64,000 nt of DNA from Candidatus Blautia stercorigallinarum (GCA_019112785.1 DXIQ01000058.1:1-64000); one strand, 5' to 3'. Positions 1-7,861 are shown, numbered from the stretch's first letter. A program made the numbers and translations. The notes: generated by a model from the sequence alone, not told the origin.

Positions 1-147
1 ATCTCCAGAGCTCTTCTGGAAGCAGACAGCGATTACAGACCAGCTCTGAAAGCAGCAGGTTACTTAACTCGTGACCCAAGAATGAAAGAGAGAAAGAAAT
101 ACGGTCTCAAAGCTGCACGTCGTGCTCCACAGTTCTCCAAGAGATAA
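1..147 (+). CDS. rpsI: 30S ribosomal protein S9, C-terminal end (partial)
   Basis: The first 48 codons read in frame to a TAA at 145-147. They give the lysine/arginine-rich S9 tail, with [30 protein letters not shown], and a [12 protein letters not shown] end. S9 is a small-subunit protein whose C-terminal tail reaches the P site. The N-terminal part and its usual partner rplM lie outside the window. A strong intrinsic terminator follows at 182-211, so this is the end of that operon. Confidence 0.97.
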   Translation: MSRALLEADSDYRPALKAAGYLTRDPRMKERKKYGLKAARRAPQFSKR

Positions 148-181
148 TCAAAGAGCATACGCTGTATTACAAAAGATATTT

Positions 182-211
182 ATCCCGGAAGTTTCGGCTT
201 CCGGGATTTTT
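182..211 (+). terminator. Intrinsic terminator after rpsI
   Basis: A perfect 10-bp stem (ATCCCGGAAG / CTTCCGGGAT) with a six-base loop is followed by a run of T. It lies 35 bases after the rpsI stop. Confidence 0.95.
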
Positions 212-316
212 AAATCAACTTATATCATATCAATTCAAATTAATTCAAATTAATTATATCAAACATCCGGTAGTCATCGGAAAACGTTCCAAATATAAGA
301 AATCAAGAACCAGGCT

Positions 317-630
317 GTAGAAATAAGCCGAGACCTACAGCAGAAAATCGAGGAAAGCGAAATTCGCCGGTAGAAATAGGCTGAAGCCTACAGCAAAAAA
401 TCAGAAAAGGTGAAATTCGCCGGTAGAAATAAGTTGAAGCCTGCGGCAGAAAATCGAGAAAAGCGAAATTCGCCGGTAGAAATGAGTCCAAGCCTACGGT
501 AGAAAATCGGAAAAGGTGAAATTTGCCCGTAGAAATAGACTGAGGCCTACAGCAGAAAATCGGAAAAGGTGAAATTCGCCTGTAGAAATGAGCTGATGGC
601 TCCAGCAGAAAATTCAGAAAAAATTTATTT
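317..630. repeat. Six-copy 53-bp direct tandem repeat
   Basis: Units begin with GTAGAAAT at 317, 370, 423, 476, 529 and 582. The first five are exactly 53 bp. The sixth is 49 bp and diverged, and a further GTAGAAA stub begins at 631. Each unit holds a GCCTACAGCAGAAAATC-like core and ends near GAAATTCGCCG, with short inverted segments such as AGGC/GCCT. Copies differ at several positions, so the array is not newly made. It fills nearly all of the space between the rpsI terminator and the nuclease-like gene at 658. It is not CRISPR-like: there are no unique spacers. Confidence 0.93.
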
Positions 631-657
631 GTAGAAAAATCAGGAAAGGAGCAATTG

Positions 658-1455
658 ATGAAAGGTCTTAAAGATATGCTACTCTGTGAGCAGCGCAGAC
701 TGGAGAATATATTGGAGAAAACAGCAAAAGAAATGGAAAAGGATGTTCCGCCTGGTTCGCTGCGGATATCTGTAAACAAAAAGTGGGTACAGTTTTATCA
801 GGGCATGCCGGGAGATAAGACAAAAGGGACGTATATTCCAAAAGAAAACCAGAAACTGATCTGTAGGCTCGCTCAGAAATCCTATGATGAGAAGATAATC
901 CGATTAGTTTCCAAAAGACTTGATCAAATCAAGAAAATAACCAGGGATTATGAAGATGACGAGGTGGAAATGGTATATTGGAAAGAACATATAGAAAAAC
1001 AAAAGCGTATCCGGCCGGTGGAGACTATCTGGAAACGCCAGATAGAAGAATGGGAAAAACAGGAGTATAAAGGAAAAGAATTCAGAGAGGATACTCCTCT
1101 GATTCGGAGTGAACGGGGAGAAAGGGTACGTTCGAAATCTGAAAAGATACTGGCGGATTTCTTTTACAGAAACCAGATCCCTTACAAATATGAATGTCCT
1201 TTACATCTGAAAAATTTTGGAACGCTCTATCCGGATTTCACTTTTCTGTCAGCAAAGACCGGACAGGAAATCTACTGGGAGCATGACGGCAGGATGGACG
1301 ATCCGGTTTATGCACAAAACGCGATCAGAAAGATTTATGCATATGAGGAAAACGGAATTTATCCGGGGGAGCGCCTGATCCTTACATATGAGACAGAAAA
1401 AACAGTTTTAAATATGCAGATTGTAGAACGGCTTGTCTACAAATATTTGAAATAG
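658..1455 (+). CDS. PD-(D/E)XK-like nuclease-fold protein (uncharacterised)
   Basis: This protein has 265 residues. The first half is charged and probably helical/coiled-coil. The last ~120 residues resemble the PD-(D/E)XK fold. RSKSEKILADFF supplies a Glu on the first helix, YPDFTFL the Asp, and IYWEHDG the E-x-H in place of the usual E-x-K. It ends with a YAYEENGIYPGERLILT segment. ATG 658 is preferred over the overlapping TTG 655 because AGGAAAGGA (642-650) is correctly spaced for it. No restriction, methylase or transposase partner is adjacent. The gene stands alone behind the 53-bp repeat array. The nuclease fold is inferred from motif order, and activity is unknown. Confidence 0.6.
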   Translation: MKGLKDMLLCEQRRLENILEKTAKEMEKDVPPGSLRISVNKKWVQFYQGMPGDKTKGTYIPKENQKLICRLAQKSYDEKIIRLVSKRLDQIKKITRDYEDDEVEMVYWKEHIEKQKRIRPVETIWKRQIEEWEKQEYKGKEFREDTPLIRSERGERVRSKSEKILADFFYRNQIPYKYECPLHLKNFGTLYPDFTFLSAKTGQEIYWEHDGRMDDPVYAQNAIRKIYAYEENGIYPGERLILTYETEKTVLNMQIVERLVYKYLK

Positions 1456-1525
1456 TACTAGATGGCACGTTTTAGTGACCACCTATTGCCATAAATCAAA
1501 ATCCCCTTTGCCTGGGGAAGTAAAA

Positions 1526-1609
1526 GACTCCGATACCAAGCATACGGGGCATCAAACTCGCAGTGACGCAAGCATGTACGCTTGGCTCGTTGCCTGCAGA
1601 AATAAAAAC
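1526..1609. repeat. Dispersed intergenic repeat, short copy
   Basis: This shares CATACGGGGCATCAAACT and CGCTTGGCTCGTTGCC, followed by a GC-GAAATAAAAA end, with the copy at 62502-62631. It lacks about 47 bp of the middle found there. The missing part is flanked by CAAGCAT and CAGCATGT in the longer copy, as expected if the deletion arose between short direct repeats. It lies between the convergent nuclease-like and cupin genes. No protein-coding content is evident. Confidence 0.75.
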
Positions 1610-1698
1610 ATCCCCCTGAGAATTGGACATGCTGCCTTCACCATACTCTCAGGCAGCACGCCAATCAACAGGAGGATTAAGTATTATGCGCAATCTAA

Positions 1699-2136
1699 TT
1701 ATTTTAATTTGGAATATGTTTCATCATCTACAGCTTCCAGCCATTCGTTGCTGGTCTCTGTTCCCGGAACTTCGAAGGCAATGTGGGAGAACCAGCTATC
1801 TGCCTTGGCTCCATGCCAGTGCTTTACTTCAGGGGGAATCACGATGACAGTGCCTGGCTCCAGACTTACCGGATCTTTTCCTTCTTCCTGATACCAGCCG
1901 CTGCCTGCTGTGCAGATCAGGATCTGTCCGCCTCCGGTTTTGGCGTGATGGATATGCCAGTTATTGCGGCAGCCTGGTTCAAATGTGACATTTGCCAGAA
2001 ATACAGGGCTTTCTTCCGGCTTTGTCAGGGGATTTAAATAAGAGTTTCCAATAAAATACTGGGCAAAAGCGGTATTCTCCTGCCCCAGGCCGAATACATT
2101 GGCTTTATCAAAGGTTGCTTTGTCCTGAATTTTCAT
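1699..2136 (-). CDS. Cupin-domain protein
   Basis: This is a 145-residue single-domain cupin. The first cupin motif is WHIHHAKTGGGQILICTAGSG, with the metal-binding H-x-H and later Glu/Gln positions. The second is the LEPGTVIVIPPEVKHWHG block with a further His. The preceding AAGGAGGT site is well spaced for the ATG at 2136. It lies 15 bp downstream of the MerR-like gene on the same strand, so the two are likely cotranscribed. Small cupins of this type commonly sit beside carboxymuconolactone decarboxylase-like and aldo/keto reductase genes, as here, and are thought to act in small-molecule redox or detoxification. The substrate is unknown. Confidence 0.85.
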   Translation of the reverse strand: MKIQDKATFDKANVFGLGQENTAFAQYFIGNSYLNPLTKPEESPVFLANVTFEPGCRNNWHIHHAKTGGGQILICTAGSGWYQEEGKDPVSLEPGTVIVIPPEVKHWHGAKADSWFSHIAFEVPGTETSNEWLEAVDDETYSKLK

Positions 2137-2151
2137 AAATAAAATACCTCC

Positions 2152-2517
2152 TTAGAATGATTTCCCGGTATCCTGCTCTTTGCAGATGTTATAGCGGAGA
2201 TAGTCCAGATTGCTGAGCTGTTTTTCCCGAAAATGGATCTCGTCTAAAAGATTCTGCCTTTTCTTCTCCAGCATTTTCAGACACTGGTCCTCTCCGGATT
2301 CCTTTTCCAGTAATTTTCTCATATAGGTTTCTATCTCAAAATTTTCAAAACCGATATCGTGAAGGGTCATGATCATACTCAGATGCTCCAGATCTGTATC
2401 ATCATACTGCCAGGCGCCCATCACTTTTTTTACGGCTCCGCACAGTCCCCATTGTTCATACTCTTGGAGAATTTCCAGGGGAATGTTATAGCGCCTGCTT
2501 GCCTCATCAATGGTCAT
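2152..2517 (-). CDS. MerR-like transcriptional regulator
   Basis: This protein has 121 residues. The N-terminal part, TIDEASRRYNIPLEILQEYE, fits a MerR-type winged helix, followed by a YDDTDLEHLSMIMTLHDIGF segment typical of the second helix pair. A charged coiled-coil dimer helix follows. The ATG at 2517 is chosen because a very strong AAGGAGGAG site lies just before it; a longer reading frame to 2568 has no such site. The gene is divergent from the aldo/keto reductase at 2827 and heads a two-gene unit with the cupin. It probably controls both directions. The inducer is not evident, and no metal-binding cysteines are seen. Confidence 0.72.
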   Translation of the reverse strand: MTIDEASRRYNIPLEILQEYEQWGLCGAVKKVMGAWQYDDTDLEHLSMIMTLHDIGFENFEIETYMRKLLEKESGEDQCLKMLEKKRQNLLDEIHFREKQLSNLDYLRYNICKEQDTGKSF

Positions 2518-2826
2518 AGAACTCCTCCTTATTTGTATCAGTTCATTTGTCTGCGGATAAAAGGACACCGTGTAAAATACAAGCGTGTTTATCTTTGTAC
2601 TTTTATATTTTAGTCTTGAAAGAGAAGCGTGTCTAATGCTTAGATTGGATCGCTGTCAATGCCTAAAAGATATATTTGCGGCACTGGAAAATGGAAAAAT
2701 AGAAAAAAGGCATGGAGAAAGATAAAGCATAGGTATTAGACAGATGGTCATTTTCTCACTATAATAAAACCAAAAGAAGATCCGATGAAGGATCCATGCA
2801 GAATAAAAACAGGGAGGGATTCTTTT
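2518..2826. other. Divergent intergenic region, 309 bp
   Basis: This AT-rich spacer separates the MerR-like and aldo/keto reductase genes and must hold both promoters. GTCTAATGC near 2631 and GTATTAGAC near 2733 form an imperfect, widely spaced inverted pair that could be regulator half-sites. No convincing long MerR-type spacer promoter was found. A 29-codon open frame (2636-2725) lacks a ribosome site and is not called. Confidence 0.4.
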
Positions 2827-3873
2827 ATGAAGTATACAAAACTTGGCAACTCAGATCTGACGGTGTCCAGGATCTGTATGGGATGTATGGGCTTTGGAGA
2901 TGCCAAAAACGGACAGCACAGCTGGACAATAGACGAGGAACATTCCCGGGAAATCATTAAAGAAGGACTGGATCTTGGAGTTAACTTTTTTGATACAGCT
3001 ATCGGGTATCAGAGCGGTACCAGTGAGCAGTATGTAGGCCGGGCGATAAAAGATTTTGCAAAGCGGGAAGATGTGGTAATTGCCACAAAATTTCTCCCCC
3101 GGACACCGGAGGAGATCCAGCAGGGAATTTCCGGACAGGAACATATTGAACGGATGATCAATACCAGTCTGAAAAATCTGGGACTGGACTATATAGATCT
3201 GTATATTTACCATATGTGGGATTACGAGACTCCTCTTTACGATATTATGGAGGGTCTGAACAAGATCGTTAAAGAGGGAAAAGCCCGTTATATCGGAATT
3301 TCCAACTGTTTTGCCTATCAGCTTGCCAAGGCAAACGCACTGGCAGAAAAGGAAGGCTTCCAGAAGTTTGTATCCATTCAGGGCCATTATAATCTGATCT
3401 TCCGTGAGGAAGAAAGAGAGATGGCTAAGCTTTGTGCAGAAGACAATATTGCTATGACGCCTTACAGCGCTCTGGCAGGAGGACGTCTTTCCAAACACCC
3501 GGGAGAAACTTCCAAGAGACTTGAAGAGGACAGCTATGCAAAACTGAAATATGATGATACTGCCCGTCAGGATCAGGTGATCATTGACCGGGTGGCAGAG
3601 CTGGCAGATAAGCGGGGCGTATCTATGACTGAGATTTCTCTGGCCTGGCTTTTGACGAAGGTAACCGCGCCGGTAGTAGGCGCCACTAAACTCCACCATA
3701 TCCAGGGAGCGGCAAAAGCCGTGGATCTTCAGCTTACGGAGGAAGAGATGAGATATCTGGAAGAGGCTTATGTTCCTCATAAACTGGTAGGAGTCATGGC
3801 TCAGAATACACCGGCTGCCGCTAAGCAGACCCATGTTTGGTCTACAGGCAGTCAGAAAATAGAAACAAAGTAA
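2827..3873 (+). CDS. Aldo/keto reductase
   Basis: This 348-residue cytosolic NADPH-dependent reductase has a TIM-barrel fold. The tetrad is visible: Asp in NFFDTAIGY, Tyr in the following GYQSG, Lys in VIATKF, and His in LYIYHMWD. Cofactor-site segments include YIGISNC near residue 160, SIQGHYNLI, and the late APVVGATKLHHIQG. ATG 2827 is preferred because AGGGAGG (2811-2817) precedes it; the in-frame ATG at 2785 has no good site. The CMD-like gene follows after 36 bp. Family members reduce aldehydes, ketones or quinones, and the substrate here cannot be read from sequence. Confidence 0.93.
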   Translation: MKYTKLGNSDLTVSRICMGCMGFGDAKNGQHSWTIDEEHSREIIKEGLDLGVNFFDTAIGYQSGTSEQYVGRAIKDFAKREDVVIATKFLPRTPEEIQQGISGQEHIERMINTSLKNLGLDYIDLYIYHMWDYETPLYDIMEGLNKIVKEGKARYIGISNCFAYQLAKANALAEKEGFQKFVSIQGHYNLIFREEEREMAKLCAEDNIAMTPYSALAGGRLSKHPGETSKRLEEDSYAKLKYDDTARQDQVIIDRVAELADKRGVSMTEISLAWLLTKVTAPVVGATKLHHIQGAAKAVDLQLTEEEMRYLEEAYVPHKLVGVMAQNTPAAAKQTHVWSTGSQKIETK

Positions 3874-3909
3874 AATAAGGAAAATAGGGAAAATAAGGAG
3901 GATGTCAAG

Positions 3910-4608
3910 ATGGATTACAGAGAAACAGATCCGGAGTTTGCGGAACGGTTTGAACATTTTGCTTTTGAAGAGGTAGTCCGGGAAGAAGGACAGCAGTTAG
4001 AGGAAACCACATGCCACATGGCGATCATCGCCATCCTTCTGGGGTGCCAGGGGATTGATGAGTTCAAGACAGAACTGCCTCGGGCACTGGACGGAGGGCT
4101 TACTCCTGTTATGGTGAAAGAGGTAGTCTATCAGGCAGTAGATTATCTGGGCATAGGCAGGGTACGTCCTTTTCTGGATGCAGTAAATGAGATTTTGACA
4201 GAAAGAGGCGTGAAACTGCCTCTGGAAGGACAGGCTACAACTACTATGGAAGACCGTCTGGAGAAAGGGGCACAGGCCCAGGTGGATATTTTTGGCGAGG
4301 GCATGAGAGAAGCCTGGAAAAACGGCCATATTAACCGGTGGCTGGCAGACAACTGCTTTGGAGACTATTATACACGTACCGGTCTTACACTGGCTCAGCG
4401 AGAGATGATCACTTTCTGCTTCCTGGCAGCCCAGGGAGGATGTGAACCTCAGCTCATTGCCCATGCGGGAGGAAATATGAATCTGGGAAATGACAAAGAG
4501 TTCCTTACAAAAGTGGTATCCCAGTGCCTGCCCTACATCGGCTATCCCCGGAGTCTGAACGCAATTACCTGTATTAATAAAGCGGCGGAGGCCAGAGAAA
4601 AGGGTTAA
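3910..4608 (+). CDS. Carboxymuconolactone decarboxylase (CMD)-family protein
   Basis: This protein has 232 residues and two tandem CMD/AhpD-like helical domains. The first, around residues 15-95, has a CHMAIIAILLGCQG helix. The second, around residues 125-225, has a REMITFCFLAAQGGCEPQL helix. The AhpD CxxC redox pair is absent, so a peroxidase-reductase role is not supported. AAGGAGG at 3896-3902 sets the start. The gene ends the aldo/keto reductase unit, and a terminator follows at 4666. The exact reaction is unknown; the cupin/AKR/CMD grouping suggests oxidative or electrophile stress. Confidence 0.88.
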   Translation: MDYRETDPEFAERFEHFAFEEVVREEGQQLEETTCHMAIIAILLGCQGIDEFKTELPRALDGGLTPVMVKEVVYQAVDYLGIGRVRPFLDAVNEILTERGVKLPLEGQATTTMEDRLEKGAQAQVDIFGEGMREAWKNGHINRWLADNCFGDYYTRTGLTLAQREMITFCFLAAQGGCEPQLIAHAGGNMNLGNDKEFLTKVVSQCLPYIGYPRSLNAITCINKAAEAREKG

Positions 4609-4665
4609 AAAGATTTTGCTGTGAAAGATCAGAATATCAGGAATAATAAATTATAGAAGCCGTCA

Positions 4666-4716
4666 GGGCAGTATCCGGAACAAGGTGAATCCTTGTTCTA
4701 GATACTGCCCTTTTCT
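4666..4716 (+). terminator. Intrinsic terminator after the AKR/CMD unit
   Basis: A 10-bp stem (GGGCAGTATC / GATACTGCCC) with an inner AACAAG/CTTGTT pairing is followed by TTTTCT. Confidence 0.9.
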
Positions 4717-4956
4717 ATTTCATAAAAAGTGAAGAAGAGAGGGAAAAAGAACAAGAAAATGGTATAATCAGATTAATGAAGAAGTTTTGATACACATAAG
4801 TAAAAAAAGTATCTCTAAGGCTGTAGATTTCCGAAAAAGTCAGGATATATGGACAGGACATTTTATGTCCGGCAGATTTTTCCTCATTTCTCCTTTTATG
4901 TCCTGGTCTTTTGAATCACAGCTATGTATTCTGGAAGTAGAAAGGGGGCGACGGAC
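4717..4956 (+). promoter_or_regulatory. Upstream region of the XRE regulator
   Basis: A possible promoter, TTGATA then TATCTC with a 17-bp spacer, lies near 4788-4816. Downstream, GGACAT is followed by ATGTCC near 4858-4872, and a second ATGTCCT near 4899 could pair with the same left arm. These repeated half-sites may be where the XRE protein binds its own gene, but this is inference. Confidence 0.35.
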
Positions 4957-5655
4957 ATGGATATGAAAAAAATCGGAGGATTTCTGAAACTCCTCCGAAA
5001 AGAGAGGGGACTTACCCAGGAGCAGGCCGGGGAGATTTTTATGGTAGCGGGACGGACGATCTCCCGCTGGGAAAACGGCGTGAATATGCCGGATTTAAGC
5101 CTGTTGATCCAGATTGCAGAATACTATGATGTAGAACTTGAAGAAATCCTGAACGGAGAAAGGAGAAATGAGGATATGGATAAGAAGCTGAAAAATACTC
5201 TATTGAAGGCAGCGGATTACAGTGAACTGGAAAAAAAACAGAAAGCAAAGGCAGGGAATGTGGCGTTTATGGTGATGTTTTTTACCTGTGTTATAGGGAT
5301 CCTGCTACAGATAGCCTTAACTTCCGATATAAAAATTGTTATGGGAGAAACTGCAGCAGTTATTGTTGGAGGAATCGCATATATTTCACTGCTCCTATAT
5401 AATGGGCTGTGGGAGAGCAGAGCCGGGAAAAAGAGAGCCTGGTTTTCAGATCTGGTGATCAGTATATTGTGCAGCGGCGTTTTTTCGGTTTTATATGGCT
5501 TCTGTATACTGAGAATGGGAGCAGATAAAATCCGGGCAATACAGTTAGGTACAGGCTTCTTTTTGGGAATTACGATCATCGGTTTTCTGATCCTGAGAGG
5601 ACTAGCCTGGATTAATAAAAAGCAGAGAAACAGGAGAGAGAAGGTGGATTTATGA
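4957..5655 (+). CDS. XRE-family transcriptional regulator with membrane tail
   Basis: This protein has 232 residues. Residues 5-65 form a Cro/CI-type helix-turn-helix: IGGFLKLLRKERGLTQEQAG, then RTISRWENGVNMPDLSLL. After a charged linker there are about four hydrophobic segments (for example MVMFFTCVIGILLQIAL and FSVLYGFCILRMG), so it is probably membrane-anchored. ATG 4957 is used because AAAGGGGG at 4941-4948 is correctly spaced. Its last four bases overlap the next gene (ATGA), indicating coupling. Such regulators are common in Lachnospiraceae; the signal is unknown. Confidence 0.88.
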   Translation: MDMKKIGGFLKLLRKERGLTQEQAGEIFMVAGRTISRWENGVNMPDLSLLIQIAEYYDVELEEILNGERRNEDMDKKLKNTLLKAADYSELEKKQKAKAGNVAFMVMFFTCVIGILLQIALTSDIKIVMGETAAVIVGGIAYISLLLYNGLWESRAGKKRAWFSDLVISILCSGVFSVLYGFCILRMGADKIRAIQLGTGFFLGITIIGFLILRGLAWINKKQRNRREKVDL

Positions 5656-6041
5656 TCTATGAGGAAGAAAGCGATTATATCATGCGTATGATCAAAGAAG
5701 CGGCCAGGGTATTATTTTCGCTGATTTTTGGAAAAAAGTATACCCAGGTAGAACTGCCAAAGGAGAATAAGTTTTCTGTTTCAGGAAGCAATCTGGATGA
5801 TCTTACGGGATTGGTAGACCAGGGGAAGATCAATGAAGCAGAAAATATTCTTTTGGAAAATCTGGATCATGAGAATCCCGAGGAACTGGCGGCGGCCGTT
5901 TTATTTTATGAATATGTAAGTGAGAAAGGCCGGGAATTTTTGGAGGCCCATGATTATTCCCTGGAGGAAGCGGCAGAGGGAATGAAGCAGATCGCAGAGT
6001 ATGCCGGGTATGGGGCACTTCTGGAGGAAATGGATCTGTAA
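5652..6041 (+). CDS. Small acidic protein, DUF6483-like (uncertain)
   Basis: This protein has 129 residues and is translationally coupled to the XRE regulator by a 4-base overlap. It starts YEEESDYIMRMIKEAARVLFSLIFGK, an amphipathic N-terminal helix often seen in a Lachnospiraceae family that I recall as DUF6483. The rest is acidic and helical, with TPR-like LVDQGKINEAENILLENL. There is no signal peptide. The function is unknown. Coupling suggests it works with the membrane-tailed regulator. Confidence 0.65.
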   Translation: MIYEEESDYIMRMIKEAARVLFSLIFGKKYTQVELPKENKFSVSGSNLDDLTGLVDQGKINEAENILLENLDHENPEELAAAVLFYEYVSEKGREFLEAHDYSLEEAAEGMKQIAEYAGYGALLEEMDL

Positions 6042-6069
6042 AATCAAGGCGGAGACAGGATAAAACAGA

Positions 6070-6127
6070 TTGACATTATCGATATTCGATGTTATAGTGA
6101 AATCAGAAGAATATTGATATTCGATAA
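6070..6127 (+). promoter_or_regulatory. Promoter and dyad operator of PadR/DUF2812 locus 1
   Basis: TTGACA (6070-6075), 17 bp, then TATAGT (6093-6098) makes a near-consensus promoter. The spacer contains ATCGATATTCGAT, itself a dyad. An inverted relative (GATATTCGATAA) lies near 6116-6127, just before the ribosome site. The layout resembles 14454-14509, pointing to control by the PadR proteins. Confidence 0.75.
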
Positions 6128-6140
6128 AAGGAGCGATGCT

Positions 6141-6476
6141 ATGGCCAGAGCAAAGTTTCAGACTTTAACGGAACAGATGTTTTATATCCTTCTCTGCCTC
6201 AGGCAGGAATGTTGCGGTATGGATATTATGGAGAAGGTCCGCGTGATGACAGAAGGCAGGGTAAATATAGGACCGGGAACCCTTTATAATCTTCTGGACC
6301 AGTTTTCCCAGGCAGAAATGATCGTAGAGACAAAAGTGGAGGGAAGAAGAAAAAGTTATATTCTTACAGAGATAGGGAAAGAGGCACTTCGGGCAGAGTA
6401 TGAGAGGATATGCGGTCAGGCGGCAGACTACCGCCGTTATATGGAGGTGCAGGAAAATGAGAAGGGGGAAGCTTGA
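6141..6476 (+). CDS. PadR-family transcriptional regulator (locus 1)
   Basis: This 111-residue winged-helix protein has the PadR signature QTLTEQMFYILLCLRQECCG, then DIMEKV, GPGTLYNLLDQF and RRKSYILTEIGKEAL. The start MARAKFQTL at 6141 follows an AAAGGAG site. It overlaps the start of the DUF2812 gene, so the pair is coupled. It is a close paralogue of the protein at 15801-16130 (QFQTLTEPMYYILLALTEECCG). PadR proteins are usually repressors of an adjacent membrane-protein gene. The dyad across the upstream promoter fits autorepression. Confidence 0.92.
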   Translation: MARAKFQTLTEQMFYILLCLRQECCGMDIMEKVRVMTEGRVNIGPGTLYNLLDQFSQAEMIVETKVEGRRKSYILTEIGKEALRAEYERICGQAADYRRYMEVQENEKGEA

Positions 6477-7827
6477 ACTGGTATGGTCTTATTATTATGA
6501 CCATACTACAATGGAACGGCACTTTGAAAAAATGGCAGGGAAAGGCTGGGCTCTGGACAGAATGGGGATCTTCTGGCACTATCACAGGATCGAGCCTAAG
6601 CCCCTTCACTATGCAGTGGGATATTTTCCGGGAGGCGGGGTCTATGCTCCTCCTACCGGGGAGGAGCTGACCTTTGAAGAATACTGTGAGATGGCAGGAT
6701 GGGAGCTGGCGGCAGAACATGGACCTATGAAGATTTTCTGTAATGAAAGGGAAAATCCTGTTCCCCTGGAAACCCAGGCAGATCTTCAGGTGGAAAATAT
6801 CCGCAGAGGATCAAGAAGATTCAGGATCGCAGATGGAGTCCTGGGAGGGATCGGCTGGCTGATCGTTATTTATTTCATATTGAGTCTTTACTTTGACGGA
6901 GTAAGGACCCTTTCCGGCGGAACCGGCCTAACCCTGACCTTCATGGGCTTGATGCTGGGAATTTATGGGGTAGTGGAGTTTATTACTTATCAGCGCTGGT
7001 ATCGAAAGGCAAAGGTAAATGCACAGAGAGACCAGTCTTTTACGCCCACCAAAGGACATCCTGCGGCTTCAAAAATAATTATATGGTTGACTATAGCCGC
7101 TGCAATTTTTTACGCCTCTACGGCAGGAAAGATACTGGTACTGCTCATATTGGTTGGCTATTGGATCGTCTATTATCTTCAGGATATTATCCGAAACGGT
7201 ATGAGAGACAAAGGAATCAGTACCGTAGTAAACATAGGAATCAATTTTGGCATTGCTTTTTTTATTTTCTTTTTTGTAATAAATGGTTACCGGCACCTGC
7301 TCTCCTCTGATGCAGAAGACTATTATGGAAACTATTATGAAAACTATTATGAAAAAAACGGATTTCACTGGGACGGACAGGAAAATCCCCTGACGCTTCA
7401 GGAGCTGGCCGGACCGGAGTTTGACGGGAAAGGATATATTGATACCCAGAATATCCAAAGCTCCGTTTTCCTTTCCAGGATGGAGATAGAACAGTTTTAT
7501 GATGAGGTTTTGTCCGGGGCCGGGGGAGATCCGGGATATTACCTGGAATACGTGGTGGCAAAGGTAAAACTGGAACCTCTTTACGGATTTATCAGATCTT
7601 CTATGGAACGGACTTATGGCAGTGGGGAAAACTGGAAGTCTATGGATTCATGGAAAAAAGGAGAGAAGGGAGTGCTTCAGATCCGGCAGACAGAATTTAG
7701 CAGAAAAGGGCAGAAAATTTATCGGTATCTGATCTGCATGAAAGACAGGATCGTGAAGATAGACCTGAGCTTTGCGCCGGATAAGGTCCAGCAGGAAAAA
7801 ATTGTGGAAACTTTAGGGAAAATATAA
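6457..7827 (+). CDS. DUF2812 membrane protein (locus 1)
   Basis: This protein has 456 residues. Residues ~3-110 match DUF2812, with HFEKMAGKGWALDRMG and the EYCEMAGWEL block. Then come several membrane segments between about 130 and 285 (for example GWLIVIYFILSLYF, LTFMGLMLGIYGVVEF, ILVLLILVGYWIVYYL, NFGIAFFIFFFVIN). A ~170-residue soluble C-terminal domain follows. GGAGGT (6443-6448) places the start at 6457, inside the padR end. DUF2812 proteins typically pair with PadR regulators; their role (envelope sensing or stress) is not established. The second copy at 14554 has a shorter C-terminal domain. Confidence 0.85.
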   Translation: MRRGKLELVWSYYYDHTTMERHFEKMAGKGWALDRMGIFWHYHRIEPKPLHYAVGYFPGGGVYAPPTGEELTFEEYCEMAGWELAAEHGPMKIFCNERENPVPLETQADLQVENIRRGSRRFRIADGVLGGIGWLIVIYFILSLYFDGVRTLSGGTGLTLTFMGLMLGIYGVVEFITYQRWYRKAKVNAQRDQSFTPTKGHPAASKIIIWLTIAAAIFYASTAGKILVLLILVGYWIVYYLQDIIRNGMRDKGISTVVNIGINFGIAFFIFFFVINGYRHLLSSDAEDYYGNYYENYYEKNGFHWDGQENPLTLQELAGPEFDGKGYIDTQNIQSSVFLSRMEIEQFYDEVLSGAGGDPGYYLEYVVAKVKLEPLYGFIRSSMERTYGSGENWKSMDSWKKGEKGVLQIRQTEFSRKGQKIYRYLICMKDRIVKIDLSFAPDKVQQEKIVETLGKI

Positions 7828-7831
7828 AATA

Positions 7832-7861
7832 TTGACAAAGCTATAATGAAAGGAGTATGAT
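7832..7861 (+). promoter_or_regulatory. Promoter upstream of brnQ
   Basis: TTGACA (7832-7837), 18 bp, TATGAT (7856-7861) predicts a start near 7868, upstream of the hairpin at 7879. The site lies 5 bp after the preceding stop codon. Confidence 0.6.

Noticed and set aside
317-630. CRISPR array
   Set aside because: Units are contiguous 53-bp repeats with no unique spacers, and no cas genes are present.
303-779. Open reading frame of 158 codons on the minus strand across the tandem repeats
   Set aside because: The repeat unit is not a multiple of three, so the encoded motif changes frame each copy. It overlaps the start of the nuclease-like gene, and no ribosome site is seen.
1475-1891. Plus-strand open frames over the intergenic repeat and the cupin gene
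   Set aside because: They run antisense to a clear cupin gene and have no ribosome site.
2636-2725. 29-codon frame between the MerR-like and aldo/keto reductase genes
   Set aside because: It has no usable ribosome site and no recognisable similarity; it may be a chance frame or relic.
2851-3957. Long minus-strand frame antisense to the aldo/keto reductase
   Set aside because: Shadow of a well-supported gene; its product has no coherent domain.
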